Assembly: GCA_009103225.1 (NCBI GenBank)
Contig: RHPI01001037.1
Location: forward strand, 811,108-875,107
Reading direction: 5' to 3'
Length of the DNA stretch: 64,000 nt
Origin: Chlorokybus atmophyticus
Taxonomy: Eukaryota; Streptophyta; Chlorokybophyceae; Chlorokybales; Chlorokybaceae
Shown here: piece after piece, positions 23,309 to 35,278 of the stretch
How the letters are laid out: every line of letters begins with the position of its first letter
Numbering within the stretch: the stretch's first letter is position 1
The notes under the pieces: generated by a model
Told to the model about the DNA's origin: nothing
What the model saw: the letters and a program-made list of their open reading frames with translations, nothing else
Databases searched by the model: none
Translations under genes and position numbers: made by a program

Positions 23309-25537
23309 CTACGTGCCCACAACCAGGCCGGCGGGCCCGGGCGTCGTGTGTGTGAGCAGAGGCCTGAACCCAAGCTCCTCTGCGGGGACCCCAAGCTCCG
23401 CTAGCTTTGCCTCATACACTCGAATCAAGTCATTGTGGGCCTGCAAAGGAGGTTGCGAGCTCATTCCTTGCCACATGCCTACAAATGTAAGAAAGGACAT
23501 GACACGCTATCAAATGACACCATACCTTGGAGACCTTCGCGATGTCATACTGAAGGGCGCGTATGAGCTGGTTCTTGCTGCCGAGCACGTCGTCCAGCCG
23601 CTTCGAGAGCTTGTCCAGTGTGGTTGGGTCCAGGTTTGACGCCGCCAGCACCTCACCCAGCTGAGCCTCCTGCAGGCACATGTCGTTTCAGTGACGTTGC
23701 TTCTTTTCAAGTACATGTCTACCCCCATGTGAGCATGCACGCATGCATGCACTCGAGCGCACACACCCATACGCCGGCACATGCCCACACGCGCGTACGT
23801 GCACACATGCCCTCACGCATTCCTACCTTCTTCTCCAGCTGATCGCACATCATGTCCAGTTTCTTCTCCAACAGTAGATTCTTCAGTCCCGACTTCTGCT
23901 GCACGGCAAAGACGCTCTGTTCGAACCGCGTGTAGAGCTCGTCGCGCTCCGCCTGCGTGCGCGCGAAACGCTGCTCCACCACCTCGTGCTCCCATTCCAG
24001 GTTGCGGAGCTGCTTCTCGGACTCGGACAATCTCGCCTTGGTCTGAGCCAGAGACGACTTGTCCTGGAAAGCAAAGGGTTGAAGTAGCGGTTAGTTGATA
24101 ATCAACTTGTCTCATAACTCTGGTTGGTGTAGAAGCAATGACGTGCATGTAACAGTGTGACAAAATTGATCATGCGCGCGCAACGTATGTGTGAGGGCGC
24201 GTGCCTGTGTGAGTGTCTGTGCTTTTGTGCTCGCGCGCGTGAGTGTGTGCGTGAGACAGCGCATGTGTGTCACCTTTTCGTAGTTTGCGAGCTGGTGGCG
24301 TAGGTGTTCTACTTCTTTGAGTGCGTTGCTGAGTGGTTCCGATAATCGTTTGTTCTCCTGTGCGATCTCATACATGAGCTTCTCGTTGGACGCCTCCTTG
24401 CGTTTCATCTCTGCGACGCCGTCCTTGAGCGTCTTGATGAGGTCGAGGTTGTTGTGGGTGATGTCGTTGTAGTACGTCTTGATCTCCGCGAACGCCTTCT
24501 CGTGCTTCTTCATCAGCTCGTTGATGTGGCTGTTCTTGCGCTCCTCCATCTCGTGAACCTCCTGCTTCCGCCTAAGCTCCATCTCATCCCTCAACAACTT
24601 CATCTGCAAGACAGGTGGAGTTGTATCACTCACTCGTTCTCACATCCATCGCACTCGCACTCTCTTTTTGTGTCTCTCAGAGTGAGAGAAGTCACTCACT
24701 CACAGACACACAAAGAGACTGATAGTGAGAGACATCTCTCACTGACAGAGAGACAAAGAGAGCGAGAGACATCACTCAAACAACAAACATACACCCACCT
24801 TCTTCTCGTATTTTTGGTGTAGTTCTTTGGCGTTGCTCTCAAACTCCTGTCTCAACTTGGTCACTTCCTTCGCATGTTCCAACCTGAGCGCCCTGACGGA
24901 GTCATCCCTGGCGGCCTCCATCTCCCTCATCTCCCTCTTGAGCGCCCTCTTATCGTTGGCCAGCGTCTCCGCCTCCCTCCTCCTCTCCTCATCTCTCAGT
25001 GCAGCCGCCGCCTCCGCCTCAGCCCTGAGGGCGGCGACCTGCTGGCCGTGCTCGTAGACGAGGTGCTTGACCTTCTGCTTGTAGACCTTGAGCTGGACGG
25101 CGTGGCGCTCCTCGGCTTCCTCCGCCTCCCTCTCGCGGTGACGGAGCTCGGCAACGCGCTCCTCGCCCTCGCGACGGGCGATCTCCCAATAGGCCGACAC
25201 GCGGTCGCGCTCGAGCTGCATGTAGCTGCGCCACTCCTCCTCCTGGGTGTCATCATCCAGGTCATGGACATTGTCATGGTCACCCATGTCATGGGTGCTG
25301 TAGTTTAAGCACAATACGCTGACGAGCACAGTCACTCAGTCACACCCTTACCTTTTGTTTGTCCTTTTCGAGCTCAGCCAGCTTCTCCGCCATCTCTTCT
25401 CTGCTGGGAAGGCCTGCGGCTTCTCCGTCACCGCCTCCTGCTGCTCCTGCTCCGGCGCCATCCTTGTCCTTGTCTTTGTCGCCCTTGGTCTTGCCAGCTG
25501 AGCCCTTCTTGGGGGACTTGGCCTTCTTGGGCGGCAT
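23309..25537 (-). CDS. DRC4: Dynein regulatory complex subunit 4 (DRC4 / GAS8 / PF2)
   Basis: Coiled-coil subunit of the nexin-dynein regulatory complex of motile cilia; it bridges outer-doublet microtubules and controls dynein. Six exons on the minus strand: 25537-25352, 25242-24799, 24603-24274, 24063-23827, 23669-23526 and 23440-23309; all junctions phase 0, about 490 aa (human GAS8 is 478). N-terminus [16 protein letters not shown] is basic; then [40 protein letters not shown] (the most conserved GAS8 block), [20 protein letters not shown] and LRNL/heptad-rich coiled coil to residue about 440, then a short non-helical tail [20 protein letters not shown]. Presence of this gene implies a motile flagellum in some life stage. 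It is head to head with the TPR gene (725 bp apart). Confidence 0.94.
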
Positions 25538-26262
25538 CCTAACTAGCACCAATCAACAGCAAATTTCCCCACTCAAATCCCTGATCCTGATATAACCTCT
25601 GACTGCTGTCAAGACCAACTATCCCCCGAGCGATGCCGCCGGCAACGTCACCGATGCCGCCGCCTCTGCCGCTGCCAACTCCCAATGGCGACAACAAACC
25701 CTAAATGGGCCGACGTGGCCGCATTGCAGAACAACCGGGATACACTCAAGTCACGTGGGGCTAAAAACAATGGCCGACAGGAGCCGGATCCGAGCGAACG
25801 CTGTCTGACAACCGGTTGAGACGTGGTGTACCTGATCGGGTTCAACTCACGTGACGTGCCATTTGACTCCTCCCTGCGCTGTGCAGCTCTGTTCCTCGCT
25901 AATGCCTATGCGATGCCCAGCTGCAGGGTTTCGGCGGCAGCCGCTGTGCGCGACGCGGAACTATTTCCGCCCTAAGCGCGACGTGCGTTTGCTATACGTG
26001 GCAGCCCTCGCTGGCTATTGACCTACTGAGAGGCCGCAGCTGGCAGCGGCGGCGGCGGCAGCGACGTGGACAACGTTGCTGAAGTGGGCAGGGAGGTCAG
26101 GGATGCCTCCTGCTCCTGCGCCGCCGCCTCCTGCTGCGCAGGATCAGGCCTGGGGCGCCACCATCAAGGACTTGATGCCTCTCTAGCTACAGAATTAGTA
26201 GACTCATACATAGACTGATCTAAGCGGCGTCCTCCTCCTCCTCCTCCTCCTCCTCCTCCTCG
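25538..26262. promoter_or_regulatory. Bidirectional promoter region, DRC4 / TPR protein
   Basis: Contains the telo-box AAACCCTAA at 25696-25704, a GGC repeat near 26046-26063 and a CCT repeat (about 26230-26260) that directly abuts the proposed ATG of the TPR gene. Co-regulation with the flagellar gene is possible but only inferred from position. Confidence 0.5.
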
Positions 26263-29200
26263 ATGTCTGCGACTTCCAAGGGTAGCGCTGCTGCCGCTCA
26301 GCAGCACCACTCCCCTGGTCTCCAGGGCCCCCGCGCGCTGCAGTGGCTGATGGACGCCCGTGCCGCCGCCATGCCGGGGAGCCCGGACCTGGAGAGGGCG
26401 GCGGATCTGCCCAGCACACCCGCATCACACCAGAGGTGAGAAGGGGGATTGAGGTAGGGTGATGATGATGACGATGATGATGACGACGATGACAATGGTA
26501 AGTCGTCATCAAGATGTTGTAGCGTGTAACAATCTCGCTTGATCTTGATGCATCAGTCATCCATTCCAACCAATGATCCATTGGGCGACCAATGCGACAC
26601 ATGATCATGTAACTGAATATCGGTATCAATCAAGCTCGCGTGTGCCGGGGTGATTGCAGAAATGCATCAGTCAGCCAAAACTTATGCACGGCTTTGATGA
26701 AAAGCAACACTAGATTGGACGTGTTTGGACAGACAGCACAGAGTGGTGGGCTTGGCGCCATGTAGTCACACTCCCGCTGTATGCAATATCACACAATGGT
26801 GTAGTGCACAAGCCATCAACACGATGAACTGGATGGACGGATCAGTACCTCACGACCAACTCGAACCTGATCCACTACTTGTGAAACATAAGCACGTGCT
26901 CCACTCACACCCACACCCACACCCACACCCACACTCATACTCGCGCACGCAGTTACCGGTCTAGCGGGGCACCCTCGCAGTCAGGCTCCGAGCGCGCCGG
27001 CAGCCCCCTCAGCAGCCCCAATCAATTGGCAGCTGCCGCCCCTGCTGCTGCTGCTGCGGAGGCGGCCAAGCAGCAGCTGACCGTCAAGACCAGACGCAAC
27101 GGTGTGGACACTAACAACAACAAGAACAGTGTTGCTGACATCGCCGCCAGCAAGCAGGTGCCTGAGACGCCACCATCCGCCAGAATGAAGGTGAGGAGAG
27201 AGCACACAAGGGAGATGGACGATGAGTGATGATATGCACTACTTGGTTATGTTTGCTGTGGTAGTGATTTGTATGCGTGTATGTGTGTGCGTGTATCAGG
27301 TGGCTACTCCTCTCAGTATCAGCGGCCCGCACGGTTTTGACGCGTACGACGAGCGGACTGCCGAGTCCGATGTCGAACAGCATGACATCGACAAGATTGA
27401 TACTACCAGCAGGGCGAAAACGGTGGCGAAACAACAACAACAGCCGCAGAAGCCTGTGGACGTACCGGCGGATGAACACATGGAGCTCACTAACACGCCC
27501 AGACACTCCTACGGGGATGTCCAAAGCGATGGTGGGGGCATGTTGTGGGACCCATAGGTGTTATGAATGATGTGTGCGCGCGGGTGCACGCGAGCACCAG
27601 CATGCGTGTGCGTGCGACCGTGTGTCTCTATGTGCATGTGTGTGTGTGTGTGTGTGTGTCCTCTAGCATTTGCGTTGTTAGATGAGCCACCCAAGACCAA
27701 CCCACCTTTGGTACGCAGAATTCCATAGTGCGGACGAGTCACACGCCGCCCCTCCCAACAGCGTAAACGGTTCCACATCCATGAAGCGCAGCGACAGCGA
27801 GCACAGCCGCATGGGGCGTGCGACGTCGAGGCAGGCCTCCTTCGAGTCCGCACGCGATGAACTGGAAACGGAAGCGTCAGCGTCGGCCGTGTCGGATCCG
27901 CAAGCAGACTGGAGAGCACTCATCTTACAGGCAAGGAGGAGGAGCACACAAGAGCATGCACACCTTATCACACAGAGACACGCACACGCACACGCACACG
28001 CATGGACTGATGCACATGCATGCATGTGCGCGCTATTACACACCCGGGCGTGCACACATGCATGCGCGCATCAACACGTTCGTTCTGTACGGCAGGCGCG
28101 GACGTACATGCGGCAGGGCCGGTACAAGGACGCCTTGGAGGAGGCCGAGCGCGCTCTTCTTATGCAAGAAACACAAGTGTCCGGCACGTCCACCTCCGAT
28201 CCCGCGCTGATGATCGTGTCTCTCGACACCGTCGCCGGCATCTACAAGTTCATGCGTCAGTACGACAAGGCGCTGAAGCTGTACCAGCACTCTCTGGAGC
28301 TGTCGGAGGACACGCTCGGGAGCGACCACCCGGACGTCGCGGCTCTACTCAACAACATCGCGGTGCTGTATAAGAACATGGGCAAGTATGAGGAGGCGCT
28401 GAGCCTGCATCAGGGAGCGCTGCAAGTGCGCGAACACACGATGGGAAAAGACGACCCAGGTAACACACAGACACACGCACACGCACTCACTCACACACAC
28501 AGACGAACTCGCCAACGTCAATGACAATAAACCACAACAACAGGTGTGGCGGCGTCATGTTACAACATGGCGGTGCTGTACGTGAGCATGGGTCGGTTGG
28601 AGGAGGCGGCCCCGCTGGCCGACCGCGTGCTGCGCATCCGTGAGAAGCACGCACGCGCCGACGACAACGACCCCACCGCAGCCACCACACTCCACAACCT
28701 CGCCGTGCTCCTCGTAAGAGACACATCCACACCACACACCCACATACACTTTTGTATGTGCGTGAGTAGTGTGGGTTTGTGGTCCACATACCCACATACC
28801 CACATACCCACACTTATCACCTGCACCTGCAACATACACACATACACAGTCACTGACCCAACTCTCTCTCTCATCAGGCGCGTGTTGGCAAGGAGGATCA
28901 GGCCCTCCGCGTCTGCGACCGTTCTCTCAAGATGCGCGAGCGTTTCCACCGCAGCGGCGGTCGCGAGGACTCGGGTCTCATAACCTCTCTCTACCTGTCG
29001 GCCGCTCTCAACCACAGGCTGGGACGCTACCAGGCCGCGATGGACCAGTGCCAGCGCGCGATTGAGATTAGGGAGAAGGTTGCAAACAAGACGAGCAACA
29101 GCAACAACGATACTGACAAGGCGGTGGTGTTTTTGAGGAATGTCAAGGTGGTGTTGTATCGGGCTGTTACGAGCGGGCACAGTGATGAGGCCCTGCCGCT

Positions 29201-29429
29201 GCAGCACAGAGCGTTGGACAGCCTGCGCGAGAACCAACATCAACATCAGCATCAGAAACAGTCTCAATCTCCCTCTCCGGCCCAGCACAGCCACAACAAC
29301 CAGAGTCTCCCACTCAAGCCACCCAAGTCCACTACTCATAACAACAACGCCAACGTGCCGCTGAGGGACCGCAACCTCATGGGCAATGTAACGGTACCTC
29401 AAGCGTACGCAACCAGCTTGCGGGCGTGA
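26263..29429 (+). CDS. Kinesin-light-chain-like TPR protein
   Basis: TPR scaffold resembling plant kinesin light chain-related proteins (KLCR/CMU), which act at cortical microtubules. The certain part is 27682-27930, 28096-28459, 28544-28713, 28878-29429: repeats around ARTYMRQGRYKDALEEAERA, LYQHSLELSEDTLGSDHPDV, LLNNIAVLYKNMGKYEEALS and YNMAVLYVSMGRLEEAAPLA, ending in a Gln/His/Asn/Ser-rich tail. The intron after 27930 has a GC donor (CAG/GCAAGG). Upstream candidate exons 26263-26435, 26965-27190, 27300-27531 and 27667-27710 join each other in frame and give an Ala/Ser/Gln-rich N-terminus, but between 27710 and the TPR frame the phase is off by one. Either the start is within 27682-27781, or a splice site is missed, or there is a sequence error. 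Confidence 0.75.
27931..28095 (+). other. GC-AG intron in the TPR gene
   Basis: Donor ACAG/GCAAGG at 27930/27931 and acceptor ACGGCAG at 28095; the flanking exons join in frame as ...ALILQ-ARTYMRQGRY.... The inside is mostly CACACG/CATGCA repeat. No GT donor nearby restores the frame. Confidence 0.75.
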
Positions 29430-29826
29430 TTGAAACGTGTCTTTTTTTATAAATGTGCCCGCCTTTGCCACGGTTTGCCTTGAGCACAGAGGCGGGGTGG
29501 CGTGTGTGCGCATATCTGTGCGTGGAGGTAAGGTGTACGCGTTGAGAGAACGAACATTGGACAAGGCCATATTACTGTTGTAGTTAGCTATACGGGTCCT
29601 GCAGGATACCCGTTGTGCGTCTCTGTGTGTCCGTATGTATGTAGTTGTCAGAATTAGCAGTCAGCCTGCCCATAACACCAGGATGGAGGTTGCGCAATAC
29701 ACACATCTGTATGGTTGACAGCAAAAGATCGTAATCTGAAATTATATCAGATCTGGTCAATACTATCAACAAGATTCAATTTAGAAACATCCTGCAGCAT
29801 GAGGGCTTTGTTGGTGTCATGCACTG
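29430..29826. other. Intergenic between TPR and DUF1294 3' ends
   Basis: About 400 bp between convergent stop codons, presumably 3'UTRs. No gene or repeat is seen. Confidence 0.6.
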
Positions 29827-31738
29827 TTATCTTCGCTTAGGCCTAGCAGCGGCTTTGGTGGCGAAGCCGAGCATGCTTCGTAAGGTCTGCAGCATCTTCG
29901 GGTCCCTCAACAGCGCGGGGTTGCGGGCAGCCACGGCGCCGAGCCCGCCGACACCTATCACGTTGGCACCCACCGCCGCAAAATACTTCTGCGCGACAGA
30001 AAGGACTCATGTTGAAGCACAAAATAACACGTGAAGCGCATCAACACCATGCGTGAGAGCATCAAAGTCACCTCTCTGAAGCTCTCCTTTTTGGTTTTGT
30101 GCCTGTTGCGAGTGCCGGCAATGTGTTGTGACCACGTCAGCTCACATGTGTGCTTGATATATGTTGTGTCTCTATGGCATAGCGCTGTGGCTGCACGTGT
30201 ACACTGACCTGAAGTACTCCATTGCCCACCTGTGTTGGCCAACAAACACACAACGCTCAATCACTTGTACGAGCATGCATATGTATGCGGCCGCATCAAG
30301 AGCGACCAATGCAATTCCAACTATCACCGTGGCGAGTCACTATACACGAGTGGGAGCAGCAGAACACACTTTCTCTCTCCCTCAAAGTGAGAGAGAGAGA
30401 GAGACTCTTAGAGATCCTAACAAAACACAGCATCAACTCAACCAAGCATAAGGCTTACATGCCGCCGATCCATCCGCCCGCGATCGCCGAGCAGCACAGC
30501 ACGTTCTCCGGTACTCGCCACTGTCGGTTCTGCGCGCACCACTTGTCGTACCCGAACAACCCCGCGCTCGCCGCGTTCACGCCCACCGTGTACGCACCCG
30601 CCACACGCGCCACCGGGCCCATCCCCACAGCTGCTGTGTGTTTGTAACAAGGGAGGGTGTGTAACGAGCAGGTGATTCTGAGGAAGAGAGGGGAGAGCGG
30701 GTGGAGGGGTTTGGAAAGATTGAGGGATTGAGGGAAGGAGAGGGAGAGGGAGGCGAGTGAAAGGGAAGGTTGAGGGGGCGAGTAAGTACGTAGTTGATAN
30801 NNNNNNNNNNNNNNNNNNNNNNNNNNNNNNNNNNNNNNNNNNNNNNNNNNNNNNNNNNNNNNNNNNNNNNNNNNNNNNNNNNNNNNNNNNNNNNNNNNNN
30901 NNNNNNNNNNNNNNNNNNNNNNNNNNNNNNNNNNNNNNNNNNNNNNNNNNNNNNNNNNNNNNNNNNNNNNNNNNNNNNNNNNNNNNNNNNNNNNNNNNNN
31001 NNNNNNNNNNNNNNNNNNNNNNNNNNNNNNNNNNNNNNNNNNNNNNNNNNNNNNNNNNNNNNNNNNNNNNNNNNNNNNNNNNNNNNNNNNNNNNNNNNNN
31101 NNNNNNNNNNNNNNNNNNNNNNNNNNNNNNNNNNNNNNNNNNNNNNNNNNNNNNNNNNNNNNNNNNNNNNNNNNNNNNNNNNNNNNNNNNNNNNNNNNNN
31201 NNNNNNNNNNNNNNNNNNNNNNNNNNNNNNNNNNNNNNNNNNNNNNNNNNNNNNNNNNNNNNNNNNNNNNNNNNNNNNNNNNNNNNNNNNNNNNNNNNNN
31301 NNNNNNNNNNNGGGGGCAGCACATGTACATGCAGTCTACGCTACTGGAGTGATGGTGAGGTACTTCCAGTAGATGATGGTCATGTGCATTTCCAGCATTT
31401 CTCTCCACAACCAATGCAGCGTTATAAGGGCACAACTGAGTGGGCGGCTGGGTGCTGCAGCAATAAAAGCAGCACAATATGATTTCGTGACCCAGCACGG
31501 CCTTACAGTCGTTGTGTGATGACAAATATGCATGCATGCATTTCAGGCGTTTATCTCCAACTGGTCCGTGTTCCCCATGCATCCAGTAGGAGACACTACC
31601 AGCATGCGCGCTGCAGCGACGGCATACTTACCGCAATCTAAACAAGACCAGCGCAATCGCCCTGTCACCTGCCCCTACCGCCACTGATGGTGGCGCCGCC
31701 GCCGCCGCTGCGTCGCATACTGGCTCAGCGAACCCCAT
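29827..31738 (-). CDS. DUF1294-domain membrane protein (interrupted by scaffold gap)
   Basis: Small protein with a bacterial-type DUF1294 domain, function unknown. Exons on the minus strand: proposed first exon 31738-31632 (MGFAEPVCDAAAAAA..., donor CG/GTAAGT), a stretch inside or near the gap that cannot be read, then about 30634-30459 (AYTVGVNAASAGLFGYDKW, NRQWRVPENVLCCSAIAGGW), a 31-nt micro-exon 30102-30072 (HKTKKESFRE) and 29988-29827 (KYFAAVGANVIGVGGLGAVA...). The order DKW-x-RVPE-x-GGW-x-HKTKK-F matches the family, though the residues between GGW and HKT are fewer than usual. The C-terminal ARNPALLRDPKMLQTLRSML tail is basic and not part of DUF1294. The first exon and acceptor near 30634 are uncertain. 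Confidence 0.7.
30800..31311. other. Scaffold gap (512 N)
   Basis: A run of N inside the DUF1294 gene, preceded by GGGAGAG/GAGGGA purine-rich DNA (30690-30785). At least one exon or exon end of that gene probably lies here. Confidence 0.99.
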
Positions 31739-33329
31739 GATCACAGCATTCACTGAGCCTACTCAAATCCGGAGCTCAATGAACCCCACATGACATTGTA
31801 ACCAACGGCTGCGATTGCCACCCAGCTAGCAGCCGCGCGTCACATATATATGGCGTTGATCATGCGCCTGCACGCTCAATCCGACCTTACGAGGGATGAG
31901 AGTCGACCGGCCAATGACCGTCAAGGGACGGCTTGTCGTGCTATTACCCCTGCGAACGAACACATGCTAAGTCGGCGGGCGGCCTATGGTTTGCCCGTCA
32001 ATTTTTGGAACGTCCTGGGGCTCCTACTTCGAGCCCCGGGATCCGCTGATAGGTGGCGCTCAGCGCAAAGAACCCGTCCCGTCCCGTCCCGTCCATCGCC
32101 ATAAACGAGTAACGTTGCATAGGGTTATAACTTATACCGTATAAGTCATCTTTCATACATGCAGTCCATGCACATACAAGCTCGCAGAAGCCAATAAGAG
32201 TTAAGCATGACTAGTGTATAATATCAAAAGTTTGCAACTGATTGTACAAAAAGAGTATGGTTCTGTTCTGTGTAAGCTATCACATGCATGACTGTGACAC
32301 ACGCAAGCAATCGCAAGCACACGCTCCACACATGAACACACTACCAGTGTACAAGCACCAAAATGATGTACACTATAACCTTCACTATTACACTACTACT
32401 ACTTTGCCGACCTCGTTAAACATGCATGCACACATGTTAGTTTGTGATTACCTGCTCACATGGGTCTGAATGCGTATTGTATCAAGAACGCGGTGTATGA
32501 CGCCCCTGGCATAACCAATCTTCTGGATCTGTTATGGACTAACGTATAATGCACAGTATGGCACAACTCACCGCGCTTGAATGACCGCAATGTGAGGCTC
32601 CTGATTATTTTATGGCCTACATCTCTTTGCCACATGTTGAACGAGTGCTATCAGCTTTAACATATGTGCAGGCAGTACGTTTGTGTTTTTTTTGCACTCA
32701 GCATGTTGTGAGCGGGCAAAATTTGATGGAACTATTCCTTTGGAAAGTGGTATACATGGAAAAGTTAGCGCAAACCACAAGTGGTCACAACCGTTGTGAC
32801 CACCAGATCGCGGGTCAGGACTAGGCTCACGACTATGTGCCTATAGTATGGTGGCGACCTCCGACGACTATTAATGGTGCAATGTTACCACCTTGTTGCT
32901 GGTTTGCGGACCATACTGGTGTGATTATAAAACCAAGATTCACTGCCAGTATGGTGCCGGATAATCCGCATCAGTCATGGCGGTGAAGTTACACCAGATG
33001 TGGTGCAAACGGTCAAAACCACAATGGGTTGTAATCTTCATGCCATGCATGGTGTGTTACCACCTCGTTGCTAGTCCGCGGACCAAACTGGTATGGCTGT
33101 AACCGGTATTCATGGCCACTGCGGCATGATAGTCACACCATCAATGGTTATGACAATAGACACCGGTGTGACATAACAATCATGCCAGTTGTGGTCATGA
33201 CGGTTGGCACGATAGCGGCCTAACCATCACGCCATGTGTGGTGGAAACCGCGACCACCAGTATGACATGACATTCAAACCAGTCGTGGTCATCATTCTTT
33301 GCTTAACGTTCAAAAACGTACTTAGAGGA
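31739..33329. other. Intergenic with degenerate ACCAC/GTGGT repeat tract
   Basis: No gene recognised. It includes a short tandem CCCGT repeat near 32078-32095. From about 32770 to 33300 there is a repeat tract listed separately. Confidence 0.5.
32770..33300. repeat. Degenerate repeat tract with GTGGT / ACCAC motifs
   Basis: The sequence is dense in GTGGT, ACCAC, ACCAGTATGG and CACACCA words in both orientations, for example ACCACAAGTGGTCACAACCG-TTGTGACCACC at 32774-32804, itself an inverted repeat. A direct repeat of about 50 bp is visible: GTTACCACCTTGTTGCTGG...GGACCATACTGGT at about 32885 and GTTACCACCTCGTTGCTAGT...GGACCAAACTGGT at about 33056, about 171 bp apart. Probably a decayed mobile or satellite element; its family is unknown. 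Confidence 0.65.
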
Positions 33330-33569
33330 TTAGGGTTTGAGCGTGTGTGACAAGCATAACATGACCGTTGCATCGGACAGTAAAAACGGCGTAAACGGCA
33401 TTGTCCTCGTCACCACAACGGACGGTTCGATAATACCCGCCAAGTATTGTCGCGAAACCGATGAGCACCTTTACCTTGATGCTGGTAATAAGCACCAAAC
33501 GCACCAAGGTTCGACCGAAGCGGCGGGGGTGGTAGTGGAGGTGGAGGGAGAAGAGGCCGGCTGCTTGTC

Positions 33570-34612
33570 ATGGTGCTGATCACGGATGCAAGCGCCGCTA
33601 TGGCGCCTTATGTAATCCCTCCCATCATTGACGGTATGGCTACCGAGTTTAAAGCCCGAGGGGGCGGAGGGTCGGGGCGGGCAGAGAGGTTTCTCTCTCT
33701 GTCGCTCTCTGTCATGGACGGCCTGTCTTGTAACAAACATGCTGCGGTTGCTATGCTCGTCCTGCTGCTGACTTCTTGCTCGTCCACAGAAGTATTCCCC
33801 AGTCCCCTTGATGACATCGCTGACTCTATGGCCCACACCGTCCGCATCTTAAACATCCACGATGAGGAGAAAGTGCTGGCTAAGTACCTGAGAGAGCGCG
33901 ATACTTTTGTGGTGGTGCTGGTGGATAGCGGCATGGCCGTGAAAGTCAAGATGTGGTTGGAGATTGAAGGAGAGGCTGCTCGGAGCGACAGGCTCTTCAT
34001 ACAACTGACCGGCAACATCCAGAAAGCCATGAACGTTATAGCCTTATACGGTTGCCAAAGCGACCTCATTATCCATATCTGGGCCCCAAGGTGCAAGCCT
34101 GGGGACGCCGCCTTGGTGGAGTCCGTCGTCTACTTTTATGGCCCTGCCATGGGCTCCTTGACATTCCGCGCTGACAGTAACACCAGTTCCTTCCCCAGAG
34201 TCAAGCTCGGCATCAAACTCGTCCCTTTGAAGGATTATTTGGGATCAAGGAACCTCAGGTAAGCTGCAACCAACTGTCTGTAGGATCGAACGTTTTTGGT
34301 TGTTGCAGACTGAATGCCAATATATGTCCGTGCATGCAGGTATACACAACAAATCTTGGATGGTATGTGAGCACCTATGTGGGCAACGAGCATATGTCGA
34401 TGGCATGCGTAACTTCTGTTGGGGGTGGGCTGTATGGTGGGGTTGCTTATGGTGTCGCTGCCCTCGCAATGGCTTCTAACCCTATCGGTTGGGGTGTTGG
34501 TGTGGGGGCCGTTGCTTGGCTTATTCTTTGTGGTTCTTTCCCAAACGAATTGGCGTTAAAGCTCAATCAGCATTTCAACTATCACAAGTATGGCAAGGCG
34601 CCTGAGGGTATC

Positions 34613-34686
<74 letters not shown>

Positions 34687-34743
34687 TCTTCTGTGACAAC
34701 TCCCGCCCGCCCCTTGCTAGTATGCCGAGCCACAAGACTGTAA
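33570..34743 (+). CDS. Unrecognised protein with signal-like segment and glycine-rich hydrophobic domain
   Basis: I do not recognise this gene. Exons 33570-34258, 34309-about 34613 and about 34721-34743 join in frame across a 50-nt intron (GTAAGC...TTGCAG) and a CT-repeat intron, giving about 340 aa. Visible features: MVLITDASAAMAPYVIPPII near the start, a hydrophobic segment HAAVAMLVLLLTSCSS (about residues 53-68) that would suit a signal sequence if translation begins at the ATG at 33714, a soluble middle region (HDEEKVLAKYLRERDTFVVV, WLEIEGEAARSDRLFIQLTG), then a small-residue hydrophobic stretch GGGLYGGVAYGVAALAMASN-PIGWGVGVGAVAWLILCG that could form one or two helical hairpins in a membrane. 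An upstream frame (33361-33579) overlaps and may be a 5' exon in another frame. A telo-box lies at 33330-33338. Confidence 0.4.
34614..34690 (+). repeat. CT dinucleotide microsatellite
   Basis: About 75 bp of almost pure CTCTCT with a few TTCT breaks, sitting as the polypyrimidine tract of the proposed last intron of the unrecognised gene. The Ser-Leu repeats it would encode are not real protein. Confidence 0.9.
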
Positions 34744-35278
34744 ATAGTGCATGTGCTTGTATTTTCAGCTGTACACTTTGACTTGGGGTATGTACATGTA
34801 GGTTGTCTTGGTAGGTTTACCTCTGTTCGTGTACAGGTTGCATGCAAGCTTACAACGGGCATTTGCCTTTGTGCAGGCAACATTTACTTACGAGTGTACA
34901 GAAAATGCAAGTGCTTATGATGCGTGCAACATGCATGACACATGCCTTGTTCACCAAGCTCATCATCATGCAATGATTATTTACGACCGGGGTCTACCTA
35001 TACTAGCCGTCATCCCTTACTCATGATGTAGGACGATTAGACCGCCCCCACAATATGTTCCTTCGTATAGCATCATGCATTGTGTCACAATACATTAGAC
35101 ATGGTAACACAGCACCAGCCATACCTCCACCGGTGGTATGCGTGCAAACCGTCAAGCATGCCCCTATATAGTTATACAGTTACTAGTCAGCGGCATTGAA
35201 AGCCTATGCTTGATGGTAACCTAGCACCTAAATAGTTGGTGTTCTCCACCTGCGCCGAGCCGGCAAATGCCCTGCGCT
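34744..35278. other. Intergenic
   Basis: About 535 bp between the unrecognised gene and the 3' end of the complex I assembly factor gene. No gene, repeat or RNA is recognised. Confidence 0.5.

Noticed and set aside
34575-34883. Minus-strand frame rich in Arg-Glu repeats, and plus-strand Ser-Leu frames
   Set aside because: They are translations of the CT microsatellite at 34614-34690.
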